Notes: generated by a model from the sequence alone, not told the origin. Shown: positions 7,239 through 16,389, counted from the stretch's first letter. The stretch: 31,928 bases of DNA from Collinsella aerofaciens (GCA_905213325.1 CAJMHW010000024.1:1-31928), one strand, 5' to 3'. Numbers and translations are program-made.

Positions 7239-8369
7239 CTACTCGAGCGTACGCATGTACGCGGAGATGGCATCCAGGCCCTTCTGCAGGTCGTCGGTGT
7301 TATCGGAGTATGCATAGCCGATGCGCATGCTCTTGGGCTCCTCGAAGCAATCGCCCGGAGTGACGAGCGCGCCGGACTTCTTAATCATGTCGATGCAGAA
7401 CGTCCTGGAATCGATGTCGTAGTCGTAATACACGAGCGCGGTGGTACCCGCCTCGGGCTTGACGAACGACAGGTGCGGCTCGCTCTCGACCCACTTCTCC
7501 AGAACAGCAAGGTTCTGACGGACGATGCGACGGCTGCGCTCAAGGATCACGGAAGCGTTGCCCAGAATCAGCTCCGCCACCGTCTCGCTGAATATGCCAG
7601 CGGAAATCAGGTTGTAGTCACGATGCGAGAGCAGCGCGCGACGGAGCTCCGGGCTCTTGGTGACCGCCCAGCCCAGACGCAGGCCGGCGAACGACCAGAC
7701 CTTGGACATGGATGCGGTGACGATGGCCTTGTCGTACAGGTCGATCACGGACTCGGAGTACTCATCCGTCTGAGTAAGCAGACGGTAGACCTCGTCGCAG
7801 AGCACCCACGCGTCGTGTTTGCGTGCGACCTCGACAATCGCCTTGAGCGTATCGGTGTCGAGCAGGGCGCCCGTGGGGTTGTCCGGGTTATTGATGCAGA
7901 TGAGCTTGGTATCGTCGGTCACCAGAGCATCGAGCGCGTCGACGTCGACGTGGTAGCCGTTCTTGCGATCGAGCTGAAGGATATCGACCTTCGCGCCGCA
8001 CATCTCGGGAATCGAGTAAAGCTGCTGGTAGGTGGGCTTGACGGAGACTACGTGATCGCCCGGTTCGACGAGCGTGGAAATAACCAGGGAGTTGGCACCG
8101 GTCGCGCCGTGCGTGGGCACAATATGCCCGGGCTCGACCGTCTTATAGAGACGCGCGACCCCCTCGAGGAAGCCGGGCTGCCCCTCGATGTCTCCGTAGG
8201 TGAATCGGCGCGAGCACAGGCTATCGAGCCACGCCTTCTTGTCGGTGTTCGTAAGCTCGAACAGCTGGTCGAGCGTGAGGGAGTAGACGCACGTCTCCGC
8301 AACGTTGTGGGTGCACTTGGTCTCCCACTCGTTCATCCACTGCTCGACGGCGAAATCCTTGATCTGCAT
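7239..8369 (-). CDS. PLP-dependent aminotransferase, class I/II
   Basis: A 376-residue fold-type I aminotransferase. The cofactor-binding segments are visible: INNPDNPTG in the middle, CDEVYRLL downstream, and SMSKVWSFAGLRLGW, whose Lys forms the Schiff base with PLP, followed by the phosphate-binding Arg region. Substrate specificity cannot be read from the sequence. It is the second gene of an operon, 24 bases after the cyclodeaminase-family gene, and ends at a good terminator. The start ATG at 8369 has an aggaaa site about eight bases upstream. The likely role is amino-acid transamination feeding or draining the neighbouring oxidoreductase/cyclodeaminase. A divergent PucR-type regulator probably controls both. 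Confidence 0.9.
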   Translation of the reverse strand: MQIKDFAVEQWMNEWETKCTHNVAETCVYSLTLDQLFELTNTDKKAWLDSLCSRRFTYGDIEGQPGFLEGVARLYKTVEPGHIVPTHGATGANSLVISTLVEPGDHVVSVKPTYQQLYSIPEMCGAKVDILQLDRKNGYHVDVDALDALVTDDTKLICINNPDNPTGALLDTDTLKAIVEVARKHDAWVLCDEVYRLLTQTDEYSESVIDLYDKAIVTASMSKVWSFAGLRLGWAVTKSPELRRALLSHRDYNLISAGIFSETVAELILGNASVILERSRRIVRQNLAVLEKWVESEPHLSFVKPEAGTTALVYYDYDIDSRTFCIDMIKKSGALVTPGDCFEEPKSMRIGYAYSDNTDDLQKGLDAISAYMRTLE

Positions 8370-8393
8370 TGTCGTTTCCTTTCCTTGACTTTC

Positions 8394-9425
8394 TTACAGT
8401 TCCACCACGGTGCCCAGCCCCGCCTCAATGGCGCGGTCGTAGGCGATTTTCGATGCCGAAAGGTCCTGAACGGCGATGCCCGACGTATCGAACACCGTCA
8501 CCTGCTCGTCATCCGAACGCCCCGTAGCCATGCCGGCGATGACTTCGCCGAGCTCCGCTCTGATGTCCTCGGGCGTGATGACACCCTCGGCAACCGGAAT
8601 CTCCAGCTCACCGGACGCGACGGATTGCTCGCGATCGTCGACGTAAACAGCGGCACGGGCGACAAGCGCCGAGGCGAGCTCCTGCTTGCCGGGCATGTCG
8701 GCACCGACGCAGGAGATATGCGTACCAGGACGCACCCATGCATCGGGGATGATGGGCTTGGTCGCCGGCGTGATTGTCACGATGATGTCGGCCTCCGCCG
8801 CGGCACCTTGGCCGTCAGCCGTCGCCTCGATGGAATAGGTGGATGCCTCGCGAGCATGCTCGCAGGCGCCCAAGATATGGGCGACCTCGTCTCGCATGCG
8901 CTCGACGCAGGCCTCGGGCGCGGCATCGGAAACCGGCTCCCACACCTTGACCTCGCTCACTTTGGGACAGGCGGCAAGCACGCCCGCCGCCATATAGGTG
9001 CTCATATGGCCGGCGCCCGCAACAAGCAGTTTGGATGCATCCGCCCGAGCCAGCCACTTGGCACCGAGCGCAGCGGCGGCACCGGTGCGAAGTCCAGTGA
9101 CGGCGGAGGCATTGAGCAGCGCCAACGGCTCGCCCGTCGCGTTGTCGCACAGCAGCGTGGTGCCGAAGATCTCGGGCAGCCCCTTTTTGGGATTCTGAGA
9201 GAACCAAGCAGTAAGCTTGAGGCCGAAGAGGCCGCTTCCCGCCAACTCGCCCGAGCGGATATCCATATCGGCCACGCCGGGTTCGAATTGCTCATATACC
9301 ATCGGCCACGCTACACCCTTGCCCGTTGCCTTCTGGCGATATGCCTCCTCCACGGCAGCGATTGCATCCTCAATCGTCAGCACCTTGGAAACTTCCTCGG
9401 CCGAAAGCACCACCATCTGCCCCAT
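8394..9425 (-). CDS. ornithine cyclodeaminase / mu-crystallin family protein
   Basis: A 343-residue NAD(P)-binding protein. Family marks: FGLKLTAWFSQNP with the substrate-contacting Lys, TGLRTGAAAALGAKWLA, Rossmann motif VAGAGHMSTYMAAG, and the conserved CVGADMPGKQEL with its Asp. The family covers ornithine and lysine cyclodeaminases, archaeal-type alanine dehydrogenase, imino-acid reductases and SbnB-like synthases, so the reaction is open. It is first in an operon with an aminotransferase. The ATG at 9425 was preferred because ggag lies five bases upstream; the adjacent ATG at 9428 is only two bases from it. A candidate promoter lies at 9461-9489. Confidence 0.9.
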   Translation of the reverse strand: MGQMVVLSAEEVSKVLTIEDAIAAVEEAYRQKATGKGVAWPMVYEQFEPGVADMDIRSGELAGSGLFGLKLTAWFSQNPKKGLPEIFGTTLLCDNATGEPLALLNASAVTGLRTGAAAALGAKWLARADASKLLVAGAGHMSTYMAAGVLAACPKVSEVKVWEPVSDAAPEACVERMRDEVAHILGACEHAREASTYSIEATADGQGAAAEADIIVTITPATKPIIPDAWVRPGTHISCVGADMPGKQELASALVARAAVYVDDREQSVASGELEIPVAEGVITPEDIRAELGEVIAGMATGRSDDEQVTVFDTSGIAVQDLSASKIAYDRAIEAGLGTVVEL

Positions 9426-9460
9426 CATCGCTCCTCTCAGCGAAAGCTTTACGTTGCTTC

Positions 9461-9489
9461 ACTGTACGGTTTAGTTACGATGCCACCAA
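9461..9489 (-). promoter_or_regulatory. candidate promoter of the cyclodeaminase-aminotransferase operon
   Basis: On the minus strand TTGGTG (9484-9489) and TACAGT (9461-9466) are separated by exactly 17 bases, about 35 bases before the start codon. Both hexamers are partial matches to sigma-A consensus. Confidence 0.5.
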
Positions 9490-9565
9490 GGATCATTTCT
9501 TGTTGGAATCTACAACGATTCTCAATCTGATTTTTCGTTCTATCAGCATGTATTTGAACTATTTC

Positions 9566-9592
9566 TCGCATCAACGGCATACTGATGTGCGA
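9566..9592. promoter_or_regulatory. candidate operator dyad in the divergent spacer
   Basis: tcgcatca (9566-9573) faces tgatgtgcga (9583-9592), an imperfect dyad in the AT-richer 200-base spacer between the regulator and the operon it probably controls. The position fits a PucR-family binding site; the sequence alone does not prove it. Confidence 0.35.
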
Positions 9593-9642
9593 TTATCCTA
9601 TTTATACCTGTACTTATTGTAGTAATTTACAAGGTGATGTTG

Positions 9643-10824
9643 ATGCTATACACCATCTCGGACTTCTCACGGGAATATGAGGGGTCGGTCCGTCTAATCG
9701 CCGGCAGCGATGGCGTCTCGCGTGCCGTCTCTGGCGTCGGGATCCTCGATTATGAACTTATGCCCGGCCTCAAGAACAAATACCAGCGCGTCAACTTCAG
9801 CTCAGACGAGATCATCCTCAGCACTTTCCTCTATGCGAAGGACGACCCGTACCTCATCACTGAAGCCGTGAAATACCTCGTCGCCAAGGGAACGAGCGGT
9901 CTTATCATCAAAAACGTCCTGCACATCCCGATTCCCGACCAAGCCATCCGCTACGCCAACGCGCGGCACTACCCGGTCTTTCTCACGACCGACGACTCAC
10001 TGTTCTTTGACAGCGTCATCTATGAGGTCAAACGGCATATCGAGCAGCTCGCGTCCATCGACTTCGCACAGCGCGAGATCGATGCCCTGAGGACAGACGT
10101 ATCGCCCGAGTCCATCTGCCGACGCATCCGAGGCCTCAACCCGTCATTTCTGGACGAAGCGGTCGCCCTGTTCGCATCGTTTGCAGAGCCCCTCGACCCG
10201 CGTACGTTTTTGCAAATCGAACGTCTCTGTGCAAAATCGACCCTCGCCGGATGCCACAACATGCTGGCACCCTATGACGGAGGATTGCTATTCGTAGCGA
10301 CAAGCGACTCGGAGCAGACGCTCGATGTGGAGCGAATCGTGCAGGCGCTCACGGAGCTCATCGAGGCTAGCGGCATCGATGGCGGAGCGGAAGGGCTCGG
10401 CATCAGCGATATTCTGTTTGGAGACGAGGCGGTGGCGCAGGCGATCTCGCAGGCGATTTACGCACAGCGCCTATCTTGTCAACGAGCCGAGGGTCCCGTC
10501 CGCTATACGCAGCTCGGCATCCTGAGAACCGTGATGCCTTTTGCGGAAACCCCGGAGATGCGATCGTTCTCGGAGGCGATTCTCTCGCCGATACGCGAGC
10601 ACGACAGCGAGCATGGCAGCGAACTGGAATCAACGCTCGCCGCATTCATCGAGAACGACCGACGTATCGAGCAAACCGCCAAGCAGACTGGCCAGCACCC
10701 GAACACAATTCGATATCGCCTCGATAAGGTGACAGCTCTCACCGGACTGAGCTACAAATGCGCCCCGGAGATGGAGCAGCTGTCGCTCGCCTACGCAATC
10801 GAACGCGCTCGCTCACTTCAGTAA
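9643..10824 (+). CDS. PucR family transcriptional regulator
   Basis: A 393-residue regulator with the two family ends. The N-terminal PucR-like domain (about 1-125) includes VNFSSDEIILSTFLYAKDD and GLIIKNV. The C-terminal helix-turn-helix includes IENDRRIEQTAKQTGQHPNT then IRYRLDKVTALTG. The middle is a GGDEF-like or linker region without catalytic marks. PucR-type proteins regulate purine and amino-acid catabolism; AdeR and PutR activate alanine and proline catabolic genes. It is divergent from the cyclodeaminase-aminotransferase operon and is its obvious candidate regulator. The ATG at 9643 has aaggtg six bases upstream; the frame is open to a GTG at 9634. It converges on the next gene with 18 bases between. 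Confidence 0.9.
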   Translation: MLYTISDFSREYEGSVRLIAGSDGVSRAVSGVGILDYELMPGLKNKYQRVNFSSDEIILSTFLYAKDDPYLITEAVKYLVAKGTSGLIIKNVLHIPIPDQAIRYANARHYPVFLTTDDSLFFDSVIYEVKRHIEQLASIDFAQREIDALRTDVSPESICRRIRGLNPSFLDEAVALFASFAEPLDPRTFLQIERLCAKSTLAGCHNMLAPYDGGLLFVATSDSEQTLDVERIVQALTELIEASGIDGGAEGLGISDILFGDEAVAQAISQAIYAQRLSCQRAEGPVRYTQLGILRTVMPFAETPEMRSFSEAILSPIREHDSEHGSELESTLAAFIENDRRIEQTAKQTGQHPNTIRYRLDKVTALTGLSYKCAPEMEQLSLAYAIERARSLQ

Positions 10825-10842
10825 GCCCACCCCGCCTTGAGG

Positions 10843-11577
10843 TTAGGAGCGGCGGGCACGGAGCTTTTCGTAGCCTTCGGCGAAGAAGGCGACCGTGGCG
10901 GCGTCGGCCTCCGCAGCGTCCGTCTCGGTTGCGGGAACCACGCCGTGCTCGTCGCTCACCAGGAACAGCGCGCCCTTGAGTTGCGCGGGAATGTCTACGC
11001 GCGTGACCGGGATGCCCTTGGTCTGGGCGAGCTGCTCGATGAGCGTCGCCGTGCCGCACAGGCACTCGTCCGCCGGCGCCACAAAGGCAAGCTCGCCGTT
11101 GTTGACGGCGGCGAGCAACTCGGGCGCCACGCCGGTCTCGTCGGCCTCGGAGCGGGCCTCGGCGGAACGGGCACGCAGCGCCTTGGCCGACGTATCGGCG
11201 AGCGGCTCGTACTCCCCCACCGTCATGGCGGCGTTGCCGTTGATGTCGATCACCAGCATGAGTACGCCGTCGTGCGCAGTGTAATCGCCCTCGGCAAGCG
11301 ACCACTCAACGTGCTGTTTGGCCCAGCTGAGCATGTTATGGGTAAGCGGCTCGCCCTGCACCAGGCGCTCGGACAGTGCGCGAATGTGGCGGTTGAGCAT
11401 GGGCACCTTTTTATTGGACATGCGCCAACGGCAGACAAGCGCGGGCTTGTCGAGCGTAAACTTCTCGACCGCCTCCTGATTGGCGCAAAAGTCCTCGTAC
11501 GCACGCTGATCCTCGGCATTGCCAAACAGCTCGGCATCATCAATCTGGGGCATGGTCATACCTTTCGTGTTAGTCAT
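10843..11577 (-). CDS. uncharacterised protein, 244 residues
   Basis: I do not recognise this protein with confidence. It has no signal peptide or membrane segment. The N-terminal half contains RWRMSNKKVPMLNRHIRAL and a segment DGVLMLVIDINGNAAMTVGEY; the C-terminal half contains APADECLCGTATLIEQL and a mixed alpha/beta pattern. It could be two related SseB-like or enhanced-serine-sensitivity-type halves, or a distant relative of class IV aminotransferases, but no catalytic Lys signature supports the latter. An ATG at 11553 (MPQIDD) with aaggt seven bases upstream is an equally good start. It lies just downstream of the purH terminator and converges on the PucR gene. The coding potential is strong because no other frame makes sense here. 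Confidence 0.75.
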   Translation of the reverse strand: MTNTKGMTMPQIDDAELFGNAEDQRAYEDFCANQEAVEKFTLDKPALVCRWRMSNKKVPMLNRHIRALSERLVQGEPLTHNMLSWAKQHVEWSLAEGDYTAHDGVLMLVIDINGNAAMTVGEYEPLADTSAKALRARSAEARSEADETGVAPELLAAVNNGELAFVAPADECLCGTATLIEQLAQTKGIPVTRVDIPAQLKGALFLVSDEHGVVPATETDAAEADAATVAFFAEGYEKLRARRS

Positions 11578-11593
11578 TCCGTCCTCTTATACC

Positions 11594-11629
11594 AAAAAGA
11601 CGGCCCTCCAAACGGAGCAGCCGTCTTTT
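11594..11629 (-). terminator. intrinsic terminator of purH
   Basis: aaaagacggc and gccgtctttt arms with inner ctcc/ggag pairing, followed by T-rich sequence on the minus strand, 30 bases past the purH stop. Confidence 0.85.
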
Positions 11630-11658
11630 GCGGAGATTATTTTGTCCCAAGGCGGAAC

Positions 11659-13266
11659 TTAGTGGCGGAAGTGGCGGGCGCCGGTAAAGACCATAGCAAT
11701 ATTGTGCTCGTTGCAGGCCTGGATGCTTTCGTCGTCGCGCTTGGAGCCGCCGGGCTGGATGATGCAGGTCACGCCGTGTGCAGCAAGCACGTCGACGTTG
11801 TCGCGGAACGGGAAGAACGCGTCGCTTGCACAGGCAAAGCCGCCCTTCTCCACGCCCTCGCGCTCGCAGAAGTCCTCGGCGCGCTCGCAGGCAAGTAGCG
11901 CAGAGTCAACGCGGTTAGGCTGACCCGGGCCCATGCCAATGCCGGCCTTACCCTTGGAGACCAGGATGGCGTTGGACTTAACGCCCTTGCAGACCTTCCA
12001 GGCAAACTCGAGCTCGGCCATCTCGGCGTCGGTGGGCTTGCGGTCGGTGGGGAACGTAAAGGTCGCGGGATCCTCGGTCACGTGGTCGACCTCCTGCACC
12101 AGCATGCCGCCGTCGACGGAGCGCAGCTCCACCTGAGCGCCGTGGTCCACGCCGCCGGTCGCCAACACGCGCAGGTTGGGGCGCTTGGCCATGCGCTCGA
12201 GCGCCTCGGCGGTGTAGCTCGGGGCGATGATGACCTCGACGAACTGCTTGTTCTGATCGGCAAAGTGCTCAACCAGATCAAAGGGAACCTCGCGGTTGCA
12301 GGCGATGATGCCGCCGAAGGCGCTCTTGGGATCGCAGGCAAAAGCGCGGTCGTAGGCAGCCGTGATGTCCTCGGCAACGGCGGAACCGCAGGGGTTCTGG
12401 TGCTTGAGGATTACGCAGGCCGGCTCGTCGAACTCGCGGACCAGGTTCCAGGCGGCGTCGGCATCCAGATAGTTGTTGTAGCTGAGCGGCTTGCCCTGGA
12501 TCTGCTTGGAGCCCACGAGCGGGAACTGCGAGCTCGCGGTGTTCTCGCAGCCCTCGGCAAAGCGATAGACTGTGGCTTTCTGCTGCGGGTTCTCGCCATA
12601 GCGCAGGTCGTCGACCTTCTCCAGCGAAATCTCGAGCTTGGCAGAGGTGTCCGCCACGTCGCTTGCCTGGGCGGCGAGCCAGCGGGAGATGGCCGTGTCG
12701 TAGGCGGCGGTGGTCTGGTAGACCTTCACCTGCAGGCGACGACGGGTGGAAAGCGTGGTGCAGCCACCGGTCTCGTGCATCTCGGCCAGGACGGCATCAT
12801 AGTCGGCCGGATCGGAAATGACGGTAACGCTCGTGGCGTTCTTGGCGGCAGAGCGCAGCATGGAGGGGCCACCGATGTCGATGTGCTCGATGGCGTCCGC
12901 GAAGGTGACCTCGGGGTTGGCGACGGTCTTCTCGAACTCGTACAGGTTGACGACGACCAGGTCGATCAGCTTAATGCCGTGCTGAGCCGCCTCCTGCATG
13001 TGCTGCTCGGAATCGCGGCGGGCCAGCAGCGCGCCGTGAACCTTGGGGTGCAGGGTCTTAACGCGGCCGTCCATCATCTCGGGGTAGCCCGTGAACTCTT
13101 CGATGGGGGTTACGGGAACGCCCGCGTCCTCGATGGCACGAGCCGTGCCGCCCGTAGAGATGATCTCGACGCCAAAGTCATCGACCAGCGTCCGTGCGAA
13201 ATCGACGACGCCCGTCTTATCGGTAACCGAGATCAACGCGCGTGCGATCTTCACATCAGATCCCAT
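11659..13266 (-). CDS. purH: bifunctional AICAR transformylase / IMP cyclohydrolase PurH
   Basis: Catalyses the last two steps of purine synthesis: formylation of AICAR with 10-formyl-THF, then ring closure to IMP. The 535-residue length fits the family. The N-terminal MGS-like cyclohydrolase domain shows ISVTDKTGVVDFARTL (12-27), STGGTARAI and MDGRVKTLHPKVHGALLARR (65-84). The transformylase domain shows RYGENPQQ (222-229), the catalytic KHxNPCG (288-294), SAFGG, and the end SDAFFPFRDNVD with IIQPGGSKRDDE. The ATG at 13266 follows aggagg by five bases. It is monocistronic with its own terminator. The upstream 277-base spacer (13267-13543) holds its promoter region; I see no purine riboswitch core there. 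AICAR is also the by-product of HisF, encoded at the end of the window. Confidence 0.97.
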   Translation of the reverse strand: MGSDVKIARALISVTDKTGVVDFARTLVDDFGVEIISTGGTARAIEDAGVPVTPIEEFTGYPEMMDGRVKTLHPKVHGALLARRDSEQHMQEAAQHGIKLIDLVVVNLYEFEKTVANPEVTFADAIEHIDIGGPSMLRSAAKNATSVTVISDPADYDAVLAEMHETGGCTTLSTRRRLQVKVYQTTAAYDTAISRWLAAQASDVADTSAKLEISLEKVDDLRYGENPQQKATVYRFAEGCENTASSQFPLVGSKQIQGKPLSYNNYLDADAAWNLVREFDEPACVILKHQNPCGSAVAEDITAAYDRAFACDPKSAFGGIIACNREVPFDLVEHFADQNKQFVEVIIAPSYTAEALERMAKRPNLRVLATGGVDHGAQVELRSVDGGMLVQEVDHVTEDPATFTFPTDRKPTDAEMAELEFAWKVCKGVKSNAILVSKGKAGIGMGPGQPNRVDSALLACERAEDFCEREGVEKGGFACASDAFFPFRDNVDVLAAHGVTCIIQPGGSKRDDESIQACNEHNIAMVFTGARHFRH

Positions 13267-13543
13267 GCAGTCCTCCTGTCTGGTACGCCGCCGTGCTCTG
13301 TGAGTCGGTGATACGTCGATCTGCAGCGCTCGCGCAGCGGCATTGAAAATACTGATTTAATGTAGCGCATCGAGCGCATCGATGCACCCCGCAACGGGCG
13401 CATGTGCAGAAAAAGTTTGCGAGCGGAGGGGATGGGCATGGCACCGGGCACGGTGAGTTCATGGAACACAGGGGCACCATAATTAGATGCCAATGGCGTG
13501 GTAGAACTGTGCTCGATATGCATCCGCAAAAGAAAGAGGCACC

Positions 13544-14185
13544 ATGGTCTCGCGGGTTCTCTACCGACCGTTTGATACCGAAGACTTCGACGCCATCGCG
13601 CTGATTCTGCAGCAGCTTTGGCATAACAATTCGGATAACGATGAGTACAACCGCCTTGAGGCCGCGTGCGACCTCGCCTATTGCCTTTCGTCGTCGACGT
13701 TTTCACAGGTTGCCGTAATCGACGGTCAGGCGCGTGGCATTTCGCTCGCGCGTGCGGGACAGAGCTCCGGCGCCACTATCAACGAGCATTGGATGGATAC
13801 CGAACGCGCGCTGCTATCGCAGATGCGTGAGCTAGAGCCCGATGCGTGCGCCGAGTATCTCTCGTTTGTGCGCGCAACCATCCGAACCAACAACCGCCTG
13901 CTCGAGAGCAGCCCGTTGCCGCACGACAACGAGGTCACGCTGCTTGCCGTGGATCGCGATGTCCATGGCCTGGGCGTTGGCACGGTTCTGCTCGATGCCG
14001 CGGTCTCGCACCTGTCCTCGCTTGGAGCGACGAGGGCGCACCTGTACACCGACTCCAACTGCTCGTGGAAGTTCTACGAACTGCACGGCTTTAAGCGCAC
14101 GGCCACGCACCGCGCCAACCGCGAAGAGCGCCGTCACGCCATGCCGCGCGAAAGCTTCCTCTACGAACTCGATCTAACAGCCTAA
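13544..14185 (+). CDS. GNAT family N-acetyltransferase
   Basis: A 213-residue cytoplasmic acetyl-CoA-dependent transferase. GNAT motif A is clear: VTLLAVDRDVHGLGVGTVLL (about 126-145), with the pyrophosphate-binding loop HGLGVGT. Motif B follows as LYTDSNCSWKFYELHGF, with Asn and Tyr in the expected places. The acceptor substrate cannot be inferred. The start ATG follows an agagg site. It stands alone, divergent from purH and convergent with the DUF2207 gene. Confidence 0.9.
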   Translation: MVSRVLYRPFDTEDFDAIALILQQLWHNNSDNDEYNRLEAACDLAYCLSSSTFSQVAVIDGQARGISLARAGQSSGATINEHWMDTERALLSQMRELEPDACAEYLSFVRATIRTNNRLLESSPLPHDNEVTLLAVDRDVHGLGVGTVLLDAAVSHLSSLGATRAHLYTDSNCSWKFYELHGFKRTATHRANREERRHAMPRESFLYELDLTA

Positions 14186-14200
14186 ACCCGGCAGCCATAC

Positions 14201-14245
14201 CTAGTCATTTAGGGATGTTCCCAGTGATTAGTCGTTGGGGACAGC
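14201..14245. repeat. tagtcatt-type short repeat, degenerate copy
   Basis: tagtcatttagggatg and ttagtcgttggggacag lie a few bases apart. The same motif occurs at 16390-16450 and, inverted, at 30752-30770. It lies between two convergent genes. Confidence 0.5.
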
Positions 14246-14262
14246 CTTCGTAGGTAGCGCAT

Positions 14263-14314
14263 AAAAATGGGATGGATCCGTCGGCAGTCGCCGGAGAAGA
14301 TCCATCCCAAAAAT
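14263..14314 (-). terminator. terminator of the DUF2207 gene
   Basis: tgggatggatc (14268-14278) pairs perfectly with gatccatccca (14299-14309); A-runs before and after serve as T-tracts on the opposite strands. It can act on both converging genes. Confidence 0.75.
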
Positions 14315-14323
14315 CAGAACTCG

Positions 14324-16267
14324 CTAGAACGTTCCGCCGCCGCCTCCGCCGACGCCGCCACCACCGCCGCCAGAGAAGCCGCCGCCGCTGCCGCCGCTCG
14401 AGCTATCGGAGCTCGAAGCCAGCTCGCGGATGGTCTCGTGATACACATCGTTGAACGAATCGAGCGGAGACTCGATACCGTAATGATGGTAGTACCACCA
14501 GTAGCAGGGATAATTGTCATAGAAGCCGTCGGCCTCGCGCACCTCGGGCGGCACGGCCTCGGCAAGCTGACGCAGCACTTCCTTGGAAACACCCAGCGCC
14601 ACGCCCATCACCAGCAGCTTGTTCCACAGCACCAGATCGCCGGGGACGGCTTCCTTTAGACGAGTGAAGTCCTCGAGCCAATGCTTAAGTGCCTTGCAGC
14701 GAGCCGCCACCTCGGCGCCCTCCGGCGTAAAGCGGCGGAACGTAAGGCCCACGCCGATGCCCACCAGCACAATCGGCACCGAGATAACCGCGGCGGTAAT
14801 GTTCGCCTGCGCGCCATCGGTAAAGAAGATGGATCCCACGGGAACAAAGGCAATCAGGATACCAAGAACCAGGCAAAACACCATTGCAACAATGCCGTCC
14901 GAGGCAACGTACTCGCTATCGGCCAGCTTGCCCTTAACGGTGTTCTGATAGTCCTCGAGCTTATCACCCACGGGTGTAGCGTGCTGCTTGACGTAGTGCT
15001 GCAGCTCGTCGAACGTGCGCGAACGGTCACCGTTCTCGTCAGGCTTAGCACCGGCAAAGAAGACCTTGAGCACCATGTGGTCAATGCCCTTGGCCGACTT
15101 CCAGCCCGCATCACTCACCGTCACGCGATACGTCTGCTCTTCTTTTTCACGCCCCAACAGACCCTTCTTGGCCTTGGTCACGGTCGCCTGCTCCAGCTTG
15201 ATCACACGGTCGTCAGTGAGCTTCATGAGCGTGGCGATATATGCCTGATCGGGCACCTCGTTCCAGCTCATGAGGGCCGAAAGCACGGCGGGATGGTCGG
15301 CCGAAGGCACATCGCGGAAATATTCGTCCTGGAAAAGCGGCTTGGGCTTGCGCTTGCGCAGCTTGAGCATAACGATTGTGCCGGTAAAGGCCACCGCCGC
15401 AACAACACTTAGCACGGCAAGTGCATTGGCAATCATGCGAGCGTGAGCGCGGCGGGCGTTAGCTTCGTCGGCCCATTCCTTCTCTTCACTCAGGATCGTT
15501 GACATGCGCTCTTCGCCCGCGGCGGCAAGCTGCGGCACCCAGTCGCTGGGGAAGGCGATGCGTGCCTCAGCGAATTCGCCCTGATGCACGCAGGGAATGG
15601 TATAGGTGACCATGGGCTCGTCCTCATCGAGCGACACGTCGCCCGTCAGCGGACCGTGGCCCCATGCGCGGAAGTTATCGCCTTTGACGGCCGCCGTCCC
15701 GGCAGCGGCATTTGCGAAGCGCACTTCCATCTCGACATCGTCGGAATCCGCAGACCAGCCGTCACCCACGAACTTCCAGTAGAGCTCGGCGGTATCGGCC
15801 CAGTTCATGACCGCACCGGTCATGGTGTAGCTCACGTAATAGATCGCGCTGTCGCCGCTCTCGTGAGGGCTGAACACCTTAATCCTTACGCCGTCACCGG
15901 TCTGCTCGACCGTATAGACGCCAGAGTCGCCCTTGTTCGCGCTATCGACTTTGTTAAACGCGGTGTCCTCTTCCTCGACACTCAGCACATCGACGCCCGC
16001 CGTGCCGCCCTGCTGGTTGGTACCCGTATTGATCTCCCAAAACACGCCGTTGATGTCGTCGTCGAAATCAAACTGGCGTCCCTCGACAACGGTCAGCGAT
16101 CCATCGGCCTCGACCGTGGCGCCGATGTAGGTTTGGGTCATGGAGTAGCCGTCGGCGTGCGCGGCGGCAGGCAGCAGCAACAACGCAAGCGCAACGAGCG
16201 CGCAGACGGAAGCAAATCGCGCAAACAGGTGGCGCTGCCGGCTGACTTTGGCGGCGAGGGTGTTCAT
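14324..16267 (-). CDS. DUF2207 domain-containing membrane protein
   Basis: A 647-residue protein with a signal peptide (basic residues, a hydrophobic run ALVALALLLLPAAAHA, cleavage near AHA-DG). A large extracellular beta-rich domain follows, with the family pattern TVEADGSLTVVEGRQFDFDD. Next come a membrane segment (ALAVLSVVAAVAFTGTIVML), a cytoplasmic region with winged-helix-like LMKLTDDRVIKLEQ, two more close membrane segments, and a C-terminal Gly/Ser-rich tail ending GGGGGGTF. This is the usual DUF2207 (YciQ-like) arrangement; the molecular function is unknown. The ATG at 16267 was chosen because aaagga lies seven bases upstream and it starts the signal peptide cleanly; the frame stays open to 16336. 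It is monocistronic. Confidence 0.9.
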   Translation of the reverse strand: MNTLAAKVSRQRHLFARFASVCALVALALLLLPAAAHADGYSMTQTYIGATVEADGSLTVVEGRQFDFDDDINGVFWEINTGTNQQGGTAGVDVLSVEEEDTAFNKVDSANKGDSGVYTVEQTGDGVRIKVFSPHESGDSAIYYVSYTMTGAVMNWADTAELYWKFVGDGWSADSDDVEMEVRFANAAAGTAAVKGDNFRAWGHGPLTGDVSLDEDEPMVTYTIPCVHQGEFAEARIAFPSDWVPQLAAAGEERMSTILSEEKEWADEANARRAHARMIANALAVLSVVAAVAFTGTIVMLKLRKRKPKPLFQDEYFRDVPSADHPAVLSALMSWNEVPDQAYIATLMKLTDDRVIKLEQATVTKAKKGLLGREKEEQTYRVTVSDAGWKSAKGIDHMVLKVFFAGAKPDENGDRSRTFDELQHYVKQHATPVGDKLEDYQNTVKGKLADSEYVASDGIVAMVFCLVLGILIAFVPVGSIFFTDGAQANITAAVISVPIVLVGIGVGLTFRRFTPEGAEVAARCKALKHWLEDFTRLKEAVPGDLVLWNKLLVMGVALGVSKEVLRQLAEAVPPEVREADGFYDNYPCYWWYYHHYGIESPLDSFNDVYHETIRELASSSDSSSGGSGGGFSGGGGGGVGGGGGGTF

Positions 16268-16389
16268 AGGCACATCCTTTGTCTGTAAAACCAACAGCGC
16301 CATTGTCCCACGTTTGCGGGTACGCATGACGAACATCTAGGCGACCGGAGCGCCAAACGGGATGAAAGTCACGCCCGCACCCCGGCAGC

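Noticed and set aside
7473..9530. 685-codon open frame opposite the aminotransferase and cyclodeaminase genes
   Set aside because: It spans two well-supported genes and their spacer and shows no protein family pattern.
12082..13311. 409-codon open frame opposite purH
   Set aside because: Shadow of a clear purH gene; no recognisable domain.
13267..13543. Purine riboswitch upstream of purH
   Set aside because: The conserved purine aptamer loop sequences are not visible on the minus strand.
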